33,162 nt of DNA from Micromonospora sp. ATCC 39149 (GTDB taxonomy: Bacteria; Actinomycetota; Actinomycetes; Mycobacteriales; Micromonosporaceae): contig NZ_GG657738.1 in assembly GCF_000158815.1 (NCBI RefSeq), positions 2,481,074 through 2,514,235 on the forward strand, given 5' to 3'. Below the pieces are notes generated by a model. It was not told the origin of the DNA, did not search any database, and worked only from the letters and a program-made list of their open reading frames with translations. Both the position numbers and the translations under genes were made by a program. Positions 31,717 to 33,162 of this stretch are shown here, one piece after another; the first letter of the stretch is position 1; each line of letters starts with the position of its first letter.

Positions 31717-33162
31717 TCAGCGGGCCGGCTCGGGGCGGGCGGGTCGCTGGGTGCCGTAGAGCCAGGCGTCGAAGAGCGCGTCGAGCTGCCTGCCGGAGAC
31801 CTGCTCGGCGTGGGCGACGAAGTCCGCCGTGGTGACGTTGCCACCGCGCTGGTCGGCCGCCCAGCCCCGGACGATCTGAAAGAACGCCCGGTCGCCGACG
31901 GTGGTCCGCAGCGCGTGCACGGTCATCGCGCCGCGCTGGTACACCGAGTGGCCGAACAGGTTCGTCACCCCCGGCCTGCCGGGCGGGGTCCGCCAGAGCG
32001 ACTCGGACGCGCCGAAGTACTGCCCGTCGAACGACTGCTGCGCGGTCCGCCCGCCCCGGTGCTCCTCCCAGAGCCACTCCGCGTACGTGGCCAGCCCCTC
32101 GTTGAGCCAGATGTCCTGCCACCGCGCCAGCGCCACGCTGTCGCCGAACCACTGGTGGGCCAGTTCGTGCGCGACCACGCCGGTGTTCTCGCCCCGGCGG
32201 AAGAAGGCGGCCGAGTAGACCGGGCGGCTCTGCGTCTCCAGCGCGAACCTGATGCCCGGCTCGTCGACGACCACCCCGCCGTACGAATCGAACGGGTACG
32301 GCCCGAACACGCTCTCCAGGTAGTCGGCCACCTCGACGGTGCGGGCGATCGAGGCGTCCGCCGCACCCTCGGGCAGCTTCGTGGTGACCGCGTGGAACAC
32401 CGGCCGCCCCTTGTGCTCGGCGCGGGTCACCCGGAACTCGCCGATCGCCACCATGCTCAGGTAGCTGGCCATCGGGGACCGCTCGGCCCACTTCCAGGTG
32501 GTCCAGCCGGCGCGGGTGCTCTTGCCGACCGGCACCCCGTTGCTGACGGCGGTCAGCCCCTCGGGGACGGTGATCTCGAAGTCGTAGGCGGCCTTGTCGG
32601 AGGGGTGGTCGTTCACCGGGAACCAGGTGCTCGCCGACTCGGGCTGGCCGAGGGCCACCGCGCCGTCGGTGGTGTGCCGGAAGCCGCCCTCGCCGAGGGC
32701 CTCGTTGCGCAGCGGCTTCGGCTCGCCGTCGTAGCCGATCTCGGCGGTGAAGCCGTTTCCGGAGGTCAGCCCGGCGGCGGGGGTGACGACCAGTTCGTCG
32801 CCGGCGCGGGCGTGCCGGGCCGGGGCACCGTCCACCGTCACCGTGCGCACGGTGAGCCCGGCCAGGTCCAGGTTGAACGCGGAGAGGTCGGCGGTGGCCG
32901 TGGCCTGCACGGTGGTGGTGCCGGTGAGGCGGTCCGCCGCCGGGTCGTAGCGGACCTTCACGACGTACCGGGTCACGTCGTACCCGCCGTTGCCGTATCG
33001 GGGGAAGTAGTCGTCGCCCACCCCCGCCGCGCCGGGCTTGAACTGCCGGGACGCGGTCGGCGACGGGGTGGCCTCCCGGGCGGCCGGCTCGGGCGTCAGG
33101 AGCAGGCGGCGAGCCCGAGCGCGCCGGCTGCCACATCCGGGTGCCGAGGCGCAGGCCCCGCA
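31717..33162 (-). CDS. M1-family zinc metallopeptidase, 5' end outside window
   Basis: A predicted exported aminopeptidase of the short M1 type. Counting from an internal GTG (33021), the N-terminal beta domain begins at GNGGYDVTRYVV. The zinc site HELAHQWFGD gives H285, E286 and H289, with E308 in WLNEGLATYAE. The exopeptidase motif usually written GAMEN appears as FALETQ. The chain ends at about residue 434, so the C-terminal helical ERAP1-like domain of long M1 enzymes is absent. The frame stays open past 33021 to the window edge through a Thr/Pro/Ala linker, so the true start, probably with a signal peptide, lies to the right. GTG 33021 alone would leave no export signal. Confidence 0.9.
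   Translation of the reverse strand, partial: CGACASAPGCGSRRARARRLLLTPEPAAREATPSPTASRQFKPGAAGVGDDYFPRYGNGGYDVTRYVVKVRYDPAADRLTGTTTVQATATADLSAFNLDLAGLTVRTVTVDGAPARHARAGDELVVTPAAGLTSGNGFTAEIGYDGEPKPLRNEALGEGGFRHTTDGAVALGQPESASTWFPVNDHPSDKAAYDFEITVPEGLTAVSNGVPVGKSTRAGWTTWKWAERSPMASYLSMVAIGEFRVTRAEHKGRPVFHAVTTKLPEGAADASIARTVEVADYLESVFGPYPFDSYGGVVVDEPGIRFALETQSRPVYSAAFFRRGENTGVVAHELAHQWFGDSVALARWQDIWLNEGLATYAEWLWEEHRGGRTAQQSFDGQYFGASESLWRTPPGRPGVTNLFGHSVYQRGAMTVHALRTTVGDRAFFQIVRGWAADQRGGNVTTADFVAHAEQVSGRQLDALFDAWLYGTQRPARPEPAR

Noticed and set aside
30504..31844. 446-codon minus-strand frame opposite the LCP gene
   Set aside because: It is antisense to an LCP gene with all conserved blocks, and has no domain of its own.

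Overview
The window is a 33-kb piece of a high-GC actinobacterial chromosome. GC-rich third codon positions, GTG/TTG starts, short-overlap operons, weak U-tracts after terminator hairpins, and repeats built on AGGGGCCCCTTGTTAACGC point to a Micromonosporaceae member (Micromonospora or a close relative). That assignment is an inference. No rRNA, tRNA, CRISPR array, transposase, phage gene or plasmid function was found; the content is mostly conserved core genes.

Left part (1-10500): sucD (cut by the left edge) and sucC are a coupled pair on the minus strand, followed by a free-standing B12-binding small mutase subunit (icmB-like), two exported M23 peptidases, the helicase pcrA/uvrD1 on the minus strand, a secreted 5'-nucleotidase, and a chorismate mutase. 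The grouping sucCD / M23 peptidase / uvrD1 / chorismate mutase is also found in mycobacteria. The chorismate mutase is preceded by what looks like a complete transcription attenuator: a promoter, a leaderless 21-codon leader ORF with five consecutive Phe/Tyr codons, and a strong intrinsic terminator. This is the most interesting item in the window.

Middle (10589-16490): a complete dipeptide/oligopeptide ABC transporter operon on the minus strand: lipoprotein, two permeases, two ATPases. A 652-base gene-free region lies upstream.

Envelope-stress and phospholipid part (17143-24246): a response regulator and a PspC-domain histidine kinase run leftward. Divergent from them is a PspC/LiaF-like membrane protein, whose N-terminus appears displaced by a frameshift, and a small two-helix membrane protein. 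Next come phosphatidylserine decarboxylase, with an extra N-terminal domain, and phosphatidylserine synthase, converging on a perfect hairpin. The arrangement suggests a membrane-stress sensing module beside phosphatidylethanolamine synthesis.

Right part (24516-33162): two adjacent, homologous double-Nudix proteins, a third small PspC protein, guaA, a cholesterol-oxidase-like GMC oxidoreductase with a four-cysteine cluster, an LCP-family cell-wall ligase, and an M1 metallopeptidase that runs off the right edge. Two near-identical 50-bp palindromic repeats lie 19 kb apart (9696-9745 and 28705-28754), each directly after a stop codon and in the same orientation relative to the upstream gene.
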